Assembly: GCA_902805995.1 (NCBI GenBank)
Contig: CADCUU010000182.1
Span: 1 to 5,398, forward strand
DNA from: an uncultured Rubellimicrobium sp.
Lineage (GTDB): Bacteria > Pseudomonadota > Alphaproteobacteria > Rhodobacterales > Rhodobacteraceae
Reading direction: 5' to 3'
DNA length: 5,398 nucleotides
Shown here: piece after piece, positions 1 through 4,451 of the stretch
Layout of the letters: every line of letters starts with the position of its first letter
How positions within the stretch are numbered: the stretch's first letter is position 1
Notes under the pieces: model-generated
Databases searched by the model: none
What the model was told of the DNA's origin: nothing
What the model saw: the letters and a program-made list of their open reading frames with translations, nothing else
Program-made: the position numbers and the translations under genes

Positions 1-14
1 CATCGAAGGACCTC
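1..14 (-). CDS. Possible start codon and RBS of a leftward gene continuing outside the window
   Basis: The first three bases read CAT, an ATG on the minus strand. A GAGGT Shine-Dalgarno-like element lies at 14-10 with a 6-base spacer (4-9), which is good spacing. A candidate promoter lies just upstream at 30-58, and the preceding gene ends at a hairpin terminator at 145-169, so a new transcription unit starting here makes sense. Only the start codon would be inside the window, so no product can be inferred. An ATG next to a purine-rich pentamer can occur by chance. Confidence 0.3.
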
Positions 15-29
15 GTGGGTGAGGTAACC

Positions 30-58
30 GATATGCGCCCCGAAGGCCCAAAGGTCAA
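30..58 (-). promoter_or_regulatory. Candidate sigma-70 promoter for the leftward gene
   Basis: On the minus strand, TTGACC (58-53) matches five of six bases of the -35 consensus. It is followed after 17 bases by CATATC (35-30), a weaker -10 box. Transcription would start near 22-24, giving a leader of about 20 bases before the candidate ATG at position 3. The region is less GC-rich than the rest of the window, as expected for a promoter. The support is sequence resemblance only. Confidence 0.28.
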
Positions 59-144
59 GATTTGGAACGATTCTAAAATGTCGCGGGCGCGGCAGGGGTG
101 GCGGGCCATTCGCGGGTCGGGCTCGCCGTCTCTCCAGGCACGAC

Positions 145-174
145 AAAGGCGTCGGGTTGCCCCGACGCCCTTTC
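145..174 (-). terminator. Intrinsic terminator after the Asp-rich secreted protein gene
   Basis: A perfect 9-bp inverted repeat, GGCGTCGGG (148-156) and CCCGACGCC (161-169), encloses a 4-base loop (157-160). Read on the minus strand, the stem is followed by TTT (147-145) and then GT. It is also preceded by AAAG, so the T's on one side face A's on the other and the stem can extend slightly. It lies about 35 bases beyond the stop codon at 209. The + strand also has a short T run after the stem (171-173), so it could work in both directions. The T tract is short, which is usual in high-GC alphaproteobacteria. Confidence 0.8.
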
Positions 175-208
175 CGAGCCGGGGTCACCCCCGGCCTGTC
201 AGACAGGA

Positions 209-811
209 TCAGCCGCCCGCCGGATCTTCGGTCGCGGAGTCGTCGCCGGCGTCGTCACCACCGGCGTCGTCACCACCGGCGTCGTCACCGCCCGCGTCGT
301 CACCGCCCGCGTCGTCACCGCCCGCGTCGTCACCGCCCGCGTCGTCACCGCCCGCGTCGTCACCGCCCGCGTCGTCGCTAGAGTCGTCACCGGCATCTTC
401 GCCGCCATTATCGTCGGCGTTGTCATCTTCGCCGTTGCCGTCGTCGTCGCTGAGATCACCATCGAGGTCCACCTCGGTGGTGGCCACGACCGCGCCATCG
501 ACACGCAGGACCGCCATCACATCCGAGTCAGTCGCCCGCATCAGGGTGATTTTAACGTCGGTGTTGGCGCCTGCGGTCACCGTCTCGGAGCCCAGCATCT
601 CGGCCATTGCGGTGTCGTCGATGTCATAGATCTCGATTACGCCATCGGCTTCGGACGTGACGAGGCCGAGGTTGAGGACGCCGTCGGACGACTGCACCTG
701 CTCGGCTTCGATCGAGAAGGCGCTGACGGCCGTGGTGCTGCTCTCCTGCGCGGAGACGAGGCTCGTGGTACCGAGGAGCGCCACGGTGGTAAGCATCAGA
801 ATCTTTTTCAT
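209..811 (-). CDS. Small secreted protein with Asp-rich DDAGG-repeat tail
   Basis: This is a 200-residue protein of unknown function. It begins with a clear Sec signal peptide: MKK, a hydrophobic core at about residues 4-18, and a V-S-A site that predicts cleavage after A21. Residues 30-115 form a probable beta-rich domain with alternating hydrophobic positions. The part at 36-105 (AEQVQSSDG, then DGVIEIYDID, then AGANTDVKITL) recalls the secreted DUF7282-type domain, but that is only an impression. From about 113 the protein turns strongly acidic. It includes D122-D-D-G-N-G127, which fits the DxDxNG start of a calcium loop, and then eight perfect DDAGG pentapeptides (146-185) before the ending DDSATEDPAGG. 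The ATG at 811 was chosen because AAAGGAAACAGG lies directly upstream and the signal peptide starts there. The open frame continues 15 codons further upstream but lacks these signals. The gene follows the CPBP gene after 171 bases and ends at a strong terminator. A periplasmic or extracellular location is expected. Calcium or cation binding by the tail is inference. Confidence 0.88.
   Translation of the reverse strand: MKKILMLTTVALLGTTSLVSAQESSTTAVSAFSIEAEQVQSSDGVLNLGLVTSEADGVIEIYDIDDTAMAEMLGSETVTAGANTDVKITLMRATDSDVMAVLRVDGAVVATTEVDLDGDLSDDDGNGEDDNADDNGGEDAGDDSSDDAGGDDAGGDDAGGDDAGGDDAGGDDAGGDDAGGDDAGGDDAGDDSATEDPAGG
251..370. repeat. 15-bp tandem repeat, 8 units (coding minisatellite)
   Basis: Eight uninterrupted 15-base units lie head to tail. 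Two copies of GTCGTCACCACCGGC (251-280) are followed by six identical copies of GTCGTCACCGCCCGC (281-370), as written on the + strand. Partial units flank both sides (239-250 and 371-376). On the minus strand each unit encodes one DDAGG pentapeptide of the secreted protein. Because the unit is a multiple of three, gain or loss of units keeps the frame. The six units are identical even at third codon positions, which points to recent expansion by slippage or unequal recombination. Confidence 0.97.
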
Positions 812-879
812 CCTGTTTCCTTTCCAGGTGTTCAGAGATGACTCGGCAGGTGCCATTGACGGCCCGACCGGGACCCGTG

Positions 880-909
880 ATAAGATGGGGGCGGTGGCGA
901 ACGTTGCAA
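880..909 (-). promoter_or_regulatory. Weak promoter candidate for the Asp-rich protein gene
   Basis: The 171 bases between the CPBP stop (983) and the secreted-protein start (811) hold no gene. On the minus strand TTGCAA (909-904) and TCTTAT (885-880), 18 bases apart, each match four of six consensus positions. Transcription from here would give a leader of about 60 bases. An A/T-rich patch, GATAAAATTT, lies at about 935-926 and could be an alternative -10 region, but it has no good -35 partner. Read-through from the usp-CPBP operon is also possible, since I see no T-tailed hairpin in this gap. Confidence 0.2.
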
Positions 910-982
910 GGGTTTGAGGTACAAGGAAATTTTATCGCCAGAGGGGAACCTGCCGCCCTCCCGCCGGGTTGCTCCCTGTTTC

Positions 983-1603
983 TCAGCCGCCCGGTTGGGC
1001 CTGGGTCGCCGCAAGCAGGAACAGGAACAGCGCCACCCCGGCATGGCTCAGGATCGCGGCGCCGAGGCTTCCGCTCGTGAGGCGTGCGGCCGTCCAAACG
1101 CCGCCAAGCGCGAGGGGCACGGCAAGGAGCACCCAAGGGTCGGACCCGATCTGGACCGCCGACAATCCCAGCCAGGCCAAGTGAAAGACCCAGTAGAGCA
1201 CCAGGGCCAGCGCCGCCGGACCTGCAGACAGCCGGGGCAGGAGAGCCCCGCGCCAGAACGTCTCCTCCAGCGTCGCGTGCAGGATCGCCCCCAGGGCCGC
1301 GGCGATGACGAAATGGGGGGGCAGCGCAACCTGTCCCATCTGGCGCAGGGTCAGCGCGCCCAGGGCCAGCACCGGCAGGGCCAGCATCACGGTCACGAGC
1401 CGACCGGGCCGTTGCGCCACGAGAAGCTCTCGCAGGTGGTCGGGGTCCTGGGTGAGCCGGAGCGCCGCCCCGAGCCCCGCCCAGTAGGTCATCAGCGCGA
1501 TGCCACCCCCGGCCAGGGATCCCAGTGCCGAGGAGAGCGCCCAGCACAGGAGGTAAAGGACCGGAATGGCCAGCAGGGCCCCGAGCGCGAGGCGGCCGTC
1601 CAT
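983..1603 (-). CDS. CPBP-family (CAAX-like) intramembrane glutamic protease
   Basis: This is a 206-residue, very hydrophobic protein with about six membrane segments: near 5-28, 34-50, 70-85, 98-112, 128-148 and 158-198 (the last may be two). It belongs to the CPBP family of membrane-embedded proteases (Rce1/CAAX type and bacteriocin-immunity type) by its motifs. Motif 1 is E113-E114-T-F-W-R118, the catalytic EExxxR. Motif 2 is Y137-W-V-F-H141, where an aromatic residue replaces the usual Phe of FxxxH. Motif 3 has H187, but the Asn or Asp usually found four residues later is A191. The active-site Glu pair and both His residues are present, so activity is plausible; the substrate is unknown. 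The start ATG at 1603 lies one base after the stop codon of the stress-protein gene, so translation is probably coupled. A GGAGG at 1620-1616 lies 12 bases upstream of the ATG, which is rather far. Inner-membrane location is expected. The family is confident; the specific role is not. Confidence 0.9.
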   Translation of the reverse strand: MDGRLALGALLAIPVLYLLCWALSSALGSLAGGGIALMTYWAGLGAALRLTQDPDHLRELLVAQRPGRLVTVMLALPVLALGALTLRQMGQVALPPHFVIAAALGAILHATLEETFWRGALLPRLSAGPAALALVLYWVFHLAWLGLSAVQIGSDPWVLLAVPLALGGVWTAARLTSGSLGAAILSHAGVALFLFLLAATQAQPGG

Positions 1604-1604
1604 C

Positions 1605-2060
1605 TCAGGTGATGGCCTCCAGCCGTTCCTTGGACAGGTCGCCGGGCACGATGGTGATCGGGATGGACAGGGTGCCCGCCACCTTGGTCAGCGCCGTCAC
1701 GAGGGGGCCCGGCCCCTTGGAGTCGGTTCCGGCGCCGAGCACGAGGACGCCGATCTCGGGGTCGTCCTGAATCTGCTCGGTGATGGCGGTGACGGCCTCG
1801 CCTTCGCGGATGACCAGTTCAGGGTCGATGCCCTGGCGGTCGCGCATCCACTTGGCGAAGACTTCGAAATGGACCTCGATCCGCTCGCGGGCCTCTTCGC
1901 GCATGATGTCGCCGACGCCGACCCAGGCGCCGAAGTCCGCCGGGCTGATGACGGACAGGACCTGCACCGCGCCGCCCGTGCGCGAGGCCCGCATGGCAGC
2001 GAAGCGCATCGCGTTCAGGCATTCTCGCGTCTCGTCGAGAACGACAAGGAATTTCCGCAC
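1605..2060 (-). CDS. Universal stress protein (UspA family), GTG start
   Basis: This is a 151-residue cytoplasmic protein with the alpha/beta Usp fold. It opens with a beta strand ending in an Asp (FLVVLDE, D9), then a helix (14-27) and a second strand (AVQVLSVI, 31-38). A long acidic/basic helix follows (51-76), then the strand PEIGVLVLGAGT (101-112) and the closing strand IPITIVPG (133-140). The usual nucleotide-binding signature G-x2-G-x9-G-S/T is not intact. G109-A-G111 is present, but the segment after it reads SKGPGPLVTAL with no clear GS/GT, so ATP binding is uncertain. The GTG at 2060 was chosen because the family's N-terminal strand starts exactly there and an AGGGGGG lies 9 bases upstream. 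The open frame extends 137 codons further to 2471, but with low-complexity Arg/Pro/Gly-rich sequence unlike the family. The gene is followed after one base by the CPBP protease gene, probably as an operon. Usp proteins typically respond to starvation, redox or membrane stress; the trigger here is not visible. Confidence 0.9.
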   Translation of the reverse strand: MRKFLVVLDETRECLNAMRFAAMRASRTGGAVQVLSVISPADFGAWVGVGDIMREEARERIEVHFEVFAKWMRDRQGIDPELVIREGEAVTAITEQIQDDPEIGVLVLGAGTDSKGPGPLVTALTKVAGTLSIPITIVPGDLSKERLEAIT

Positions 2061-2275
2061 GCCGTTTGACCCCCCTGCCAGCGCCCGCGGACTGTGGCGG
2101 AAGCGGCGGCGCGTTGCAACGGGGGCCGGGGAGGGCAGGGCCCACACCTGTCGCGGCGGCCACGGTTCGGGATCGGCCGGCCCGGTTCCGAAGAATGCCC
2201 CGATCGCAACGCGGCCCTGTCCAAATGATGACATGACCTTAGGGGAAAGAGAGGCCGTTGCGGGCGAGCGACCCC

Positions 2276-2293
2276 GGCGGTTCCCGAACCGCC
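2276..2293. repeat. Perfect 8-bp inverted repeat, operator-like
   Basis: GGCGGTTC (2276-2283) and GAACCGCC (2286-2293) form a perfect palindrome around a 2-base centre. After one mismatch on each side it continues with CC/GG (2273-2274 and 2295-2296). It is about 215 bases upstream of the usp start. The tiny centre fits a dimer-binding operator better than a terminator, and no T run follows on either strand. Function is unknown. Confidence 0.5.
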
Positions 2294-2414
2294 CGGACAG
2301 AACAAGGCGCCGACCGTGGACGAGGGACAGTTTCCGCAGACGCCGAACGGCGCAACGCGGGCGAGCGAAGGGCTCGGAGGCGGGACGACGACGGGACCAG
2401 GGCAACCGCGTGGC

Positions 2415-2459
2415 GGGCCAGGGGACCGGGCAAGGGACCATAGCGTGGGGGCCGGCGGG
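2415..2459 (+). other. G-quadruplex-type motif in intergenic DNA
   Basis: On the + strand four G runs of at least three (2415-2417, 2421-2424, 2428-2430, 2434-2436) are separated by 3-base loops CCA, ACC and CAA. This is a textbook G3+N1-7 pattern with regular loops. Two more runs follow at 2447-2451 and 2457-2459. Both flanking genes are transcribed leftward, so the G-rich strand is the template and the RNA would be C-rich. High GC raises the chance expectation, and folding is not shown. Confidence 0.4.
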
Positions 2460-2524
2460 ACCGGCTCCCACACCACCCCCATCTTCATGCGTCGGCGGGG
2501 CGCGTCCTGAAGCCCAGACTCAAC

Positions 2525-2560
2525 ACGTCTGCCGGACCTCCTGATGAGCCCGTCAGACGT
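2525..2560. repeat. 11-bp inverted repeat with one mismatch downstream of trpS
   Basis: ACGTCTGCCGG (2525-2535) pairs with CCCGTCAGACGT (2550-2560 used). The outer 7 bp are perfect, then comes one C/T mismatch, then 3 more pairs, around a 14-base loop. It starts about 73 bases beyond the trpS stop on the transcribed (minus) strand, so it could be a 3'-end or stabilising hairpin of the trpS mRNA. The minus strand after the stem reads GTTGAGTCTG, with no proper T tract, so it does not look like a classical intrinsic terminator. An operator is the other reading. Confidence 0.5.
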
Positions 2561-2632
2561 CTCCAAGCCGGACCAGCGCCCCAGCCCGTCTCGGATACGG
2601 ACCCGCGCTCCAGCCGACCCCGGAGGGCCGCG

Positions 2633-3655
2633 TCATCCTCGCAAAAGCCCCACGATCTCGTAGGTCTCCCGCAGCACCGGCGCCGCGATCTCCCGAGCGC
2701 GCTCGGCCCCTCGGGCGAGCAGGCGGTCGATCTCGGCAGGGTCGTCCATCAGGCGGGCCATCTCGCGGCTGATCGGAGCGAGCTTCTCGACCGCAAGCTC
2801 CGCCAGCGCCGGCTTGAACGTTCCCCAGCCCGCGCCCGGATAGCGTGCCAGCACCTCGGCGGGCGGGATGTCCGCAAGCGCCGCGTAGATGTCCACGAGG
2901 TTCCTGGCCTCGGGCCGCCCGTCCAGGCCCTCCAGCGTCTCGGGCAGGGGGGCCGCGTCGGTGCGGGCCTTCTGGAGCTTCTTGGCGATGGTGTCGGCGT
3001 CGTCGGTCATGTTGATGCGCTCCATGTCCGATTCACCGGACTTGGACATCTTCTTGGTGCCGTCGCGCAGGTTCATCACCCGCATGGCGGGGCCTTCGAT
3101 CACAGGCTCGGCCATCGGGAAGAAGTCGACCTTGTAGTCGTGGTTGAACTTGGCCGCGATGTCGCGCGTCAGCTCCACATGCTGCTTCTGGTCCTCGCCC
3201 ACGGGGACGTGGGTCGCGTGATAGAGCAGGATGTCCGCGGCCATCAGCGACGGATAGGCGTAGAGGCCCAAGGACTGCTTTTCGGCGTTCTTGCCGGCCT
3301 TTTCCTTGAACTGCGTCATGCGGTCCATCCAGCCCACGCGCGCCACGCAGTTGAAGATCCACGCAAGCTCCGCGTGCTGCGACACCTGGCTCTGGTTGAA
3401 GAGGACCGACCGCTCCGGATCGACGCCGGAGGCGATGAAGCCCGCCGCAACCTCGCGCGTCGCGGACTTCAGCTCCGCCGGGTCCTGCCAGACGGTGATC
3501 GCGTGGAGGTCCACGACGCAGTAGATCGTCTCGTGCGTGCCCGCGTCCTGGGTCTGCACGAACCGCTTGATCGCGCCCAGGTAGTTGCCGAGCGTGAGCC
3601 CGCCCGAGGGCTTGATGCCCGAAAAGACGCGGGGGGTGAAACGGCTCTCGCTCAT
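2633..3655 (-). CDS. trpS: Tryptophan--tRNA ligase
   Basis: This is a complete 340-residue class Ic aminoacyl-tRNA synthetase that charges tRNA-Trp with tryptophan using ATP, in the cytoplasm. The length is normal for bacterial TrpRS (about 325-350). The Rossmann-fold ATP site starts with P16-S-G-G-L-T-L-G-N24, the HIGH-type signature in its TxGN form. The tryptophan pocket segment [16 protein letters not shown] (130-145) contains D141. It is followed by the conserved [16 protein letters not shown] (152-167) and by the KMSKS loop at K202-M-S-K-S206. The C-terminal part (about 215-340) is the helical anticodon-binding domain. The ATG at 3655 matches the expected family start. No clear Shine-Dalgarno is present: the bases just upstream are CCCCC, and only a weak GCGGA lies at about 12 bases. 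A promoter fits at 3690-3716, giving a short leader. I see no Trp-codon leader peptide or T-box, so regulation by attenuation is not supported. Upstream and divergent lies the rhomboid-like gene. Confidence 0.98.
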   Translation of the reverse strand: MSESRFTPRVFSGIKPSGGLTLGNYLGAIKRFVQTQDAGTHETIYCVVDLHAITVWQDPAELKSATREVAAGFIASGVDPERSVLFNQSQVSQHAELAWIFNCVARVGWMDRMTQFKEKAGKNAEKQSLGLYAYPSLMAADILLYHATHVPVGEDQKQHVELTRDIAAKFNHDYKVDFFPMAEPVIEGPAMRVMNLRDGTKKMSKSGESDMERINMTDDADTIAKKLQKARTDAAPLPETLEGLDGRPEARNLVDIYAALADIPPAEVLARYPGAGWGTFKPALAELAVEKLAPISREMARLMDDPAEIDRLLARGAERAREIAAPVLRETYEIVGLLRG

Positions 3656-3687
3656 GGGGGGTGTCCGCTGGCCTATGGGGTCGGGCT

Positions 3688-3716
3688 GGATTATCGGGGG
3701 GGCTGACGAGCGTCAA
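3688..3716 (-). promoter_or_regulatory. Sigma-70 promoter for trpS with overlapping palindrome
   Basis: On the minus strand TTGACG (3716-3711) matches five of six -35 bases. GATAAT (3695-3690) matches five of six -10 bases but is only 15 bases away, which is short. Shifting by two bases gives TAATCC (3693-3688) at the ideal 17-base spacing. Either choice starts transcription about 25-30 bases before the trpS ATG. The -35 box overlaps a small perfect palindrome, TGACG-AG-CGTCA (3704-3715), which could be an operator acting on trpS, on the divergent rhomboid-like gene, or on both. The palindrome is short enough to be chance. Confidence 0.55.
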
Positions 3717-3731
3717 CCGACCACCTCTCCA

Positions 3732-3737
3732 GGGAGG
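3732..3737 (+). promoter_or_regulatory. Ribosome binding site of the rhomboid-like gene
   Basis: The purine run AGGGAGG sits a few bases before the ATG at 3744 and decides this start. The same frame is open 53 codons further upstream, back to 3585, but that extension runs over the trpS 5' end and has no comparable ribosome binding site. I find no clear promoter for this gene within the 88-base divergent intergenic region. Confidence 0.75.
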
Positions 3738-3743
3738 CCGCCC

Positions 3744-4448
3744 ATGGCCCGATCCTTCCAGACCCCCTTGCCCGATCCGGTCCCCGGCGAAAGCCCCGTC
3801 AACGCCGTGCCCCCGGTCATCGTGGCGCTGGTCCTGGCCATCGCGGGCATCGAGGCGGCGCTGAGCCTGGGCGGGCAGGGCCTCGCCGGGGGCGCGCAGG
3901 GGGTGGGCTGGCGGCTTTCGGCCATCGAACGCTTCGCCGTGTCGCCCGCCGTGCTCGACTACGCGCTTGGCGGTGAGGCGGGGCTCTGGACCCGCTTCGT
4001 CACCTACGCCTTCATCCATGGGAGCGTGATGCATGCGCTCTTTGCCGGGGCGCTGCTGCTCGCGCTCGGCAAGTTCGTGGGCGAGGGGATGGGGCAGGGC
4101 CGCACCCTCCTGGTATTCTTCACGGCGACGGTGCTGGGGGCGGTGGTGTTTGCGCTGCTCGTGGGCGACCGGCAGCCGCTCTTCGGGGCCTATCCGGGCG
4201 TCTACGGGCTGATCGGGGCCTTCACCTACCTCCTCTGGCTCAGGATCGGGGCCACGGGGGGCAACCGGCTCCAGGCGTTCCGGCTGATCGGGATGCTTCT
4301 CGCGATCCAGCTCCTGTTCGGGGCGCTGTTCGGCAGCAACCCGCAATGGATCGGCGACGTGGCGGGCTTCGTCGCCGGGGGCGCCGTCGCGGTGCTGGTC
4401 GCGCCCGGGGGACTTGCGGCGCTGCGGGCACGGCTCCGGGCGCGCTGA
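3744..4448 (+). CDS. Rhomboid-family membrane protein lacking catalytic residues (probable pseudoprotease)
   Basis: This is a 234-residue polytopic inner-membrane protein with about six hydrophobic segments: near 22-42, 84-110, 121-141, 146-168, 180-197 and 203-222. Rhomboid hallmarks are visible. R84 sits in the loop-1 position. H92 and H97 (FIHGSVMHALF) match H145 and H150 of E. coli GlpG. GVYGLIGAF (152-160) matches the helix after the active serine, and D205-V-A-G-F-V-A-G the helix that normally carries the catalytic His. However, the GxSG serine position is Y150 (sequence GAYPG), the catalytic His position is D205, and the oxyanion Asn (GlpG N154) is A101. With Ser, His and Asn all replaced, proteolysis by the known mechanism is not possible. 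The even conservation elsewhere suggests a maintained pseudoprotease rather than a decaying gene. I recall similar YP-for-SG sequences in Rhodobacterales relatives, but have not verified this. The ATG at 3744 has AGGGAGG ending 6 bases upstream. Its stop lies 3 bases from the convergent murJ stop. Role unknown; binding or chaperoning of membrane proteins is a guess. Confidence 0.9.
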   Translation: MARSFQTPLPDPVPGESPVNAVPPVIVALVLAIAGIEAALSLGGQGLAGGAQGVGWRLSAIERFAVSPAVLDYALGGEAGLWTRFVTYAFIHGSVMHALFAGALLLALGKFVGEGMGQGRTLLVFFTATVLGAVVFALLVGDRQPLFGAYPGVYGLIGAFTYLLWLRIGATGGNRLQAFRLIGMLLAIQLLFGALFGSNPQWIGDVAGFVAGGAVAVLVAPGGLAALRARLRAR

Positions 4449-4451
4449 GGG

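Larger units (their letters stand above)
2061..2632. other. Long intergenic region between trpS and usp
   Basis: I find no gene I can support in these 572 bases. Open frames exist on both strands, but they are Arg/Pro/Gly-rich, lack a recognisable domain and have no good ribosome binding site, as expected by chance at this GC content. The region should hold the end of the trpS transcript and the promoter of usp. No T-tailed hairpin is visible behind trpS, and no strong -35/-10 pair before usp. The least GC-rich patch, around 2220-2245 (minus strand AAGGTCATGTCATCATTTGG), is the likeliest promoter location for usp. Two inverted repeats (2276-2293 and 2525-2560) and a four-run G-tract motif (2415-2436) are listed separately. 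Confidence 0.7.

Noticed and set aside
60..90. A + strand promoter around the TAAAAT at about 75-80.
   Set aside because: No acceptable -35 box at the right distance and no supported + strand gene downstream.
251..370. CRISPR-like array.
   Set aside because: The 15-bp units are contiguous with no spacers and lie inside a coding sequence. This is a tandem repeat.
15..841. Long open frames on the + strand opposite the Asp-rich protein gene, encoding ASSPP, VVTAR or RRHRP repeats.
   Set aside because: A 15-bp repeat without stops is open in every frame. Only the minus-strand frame has a signal peptide, a good ribosome binding site, a non-repetitive domain and a terminator behind it.
2161..2200. 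A tRNA T-arm-like GGTTCGGGATC segment.
   Set aside because: No acceptor stem, anticodon arm or D arm can be fitted around it.
1605..2471. An N-terminally extended stress protein of 288 residues, or a start at the in-frame ATG at 2234.
   Set aside because: The extension is low-complexity and Arg/Pro-rich with no family similarity. The Usp fold begins exactly at the GTG at 2060, which has an AGGGGGG upstream.
2316..2510. A small + strand gene of 64 residues with a GTG start in the intergenic region.
   Set aside because: Gly/Thr/Arg-rich with no recognisable domain, no convincing ribosome binding site, and third-position composition not clearly different from chance in this GC-rich stretch.
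2015..2566. A minus-strand frame of 183 residues overlapping the 5' end of usp.
   Set aside because: It overlaps the well-supported stress-protein gene in another frame and is Pro/Arg/Ser-rich without a domain.
3033..4346. A 437-codon minus-strand frame opposite the rhomboid-like gene and overlapping trpS.
   Set aside because: Highly charged, Arg/Pro/Gly/His-rich translation typical of the antisense frame of a high-GC gene. It overlaps two genes with clear family signatures.
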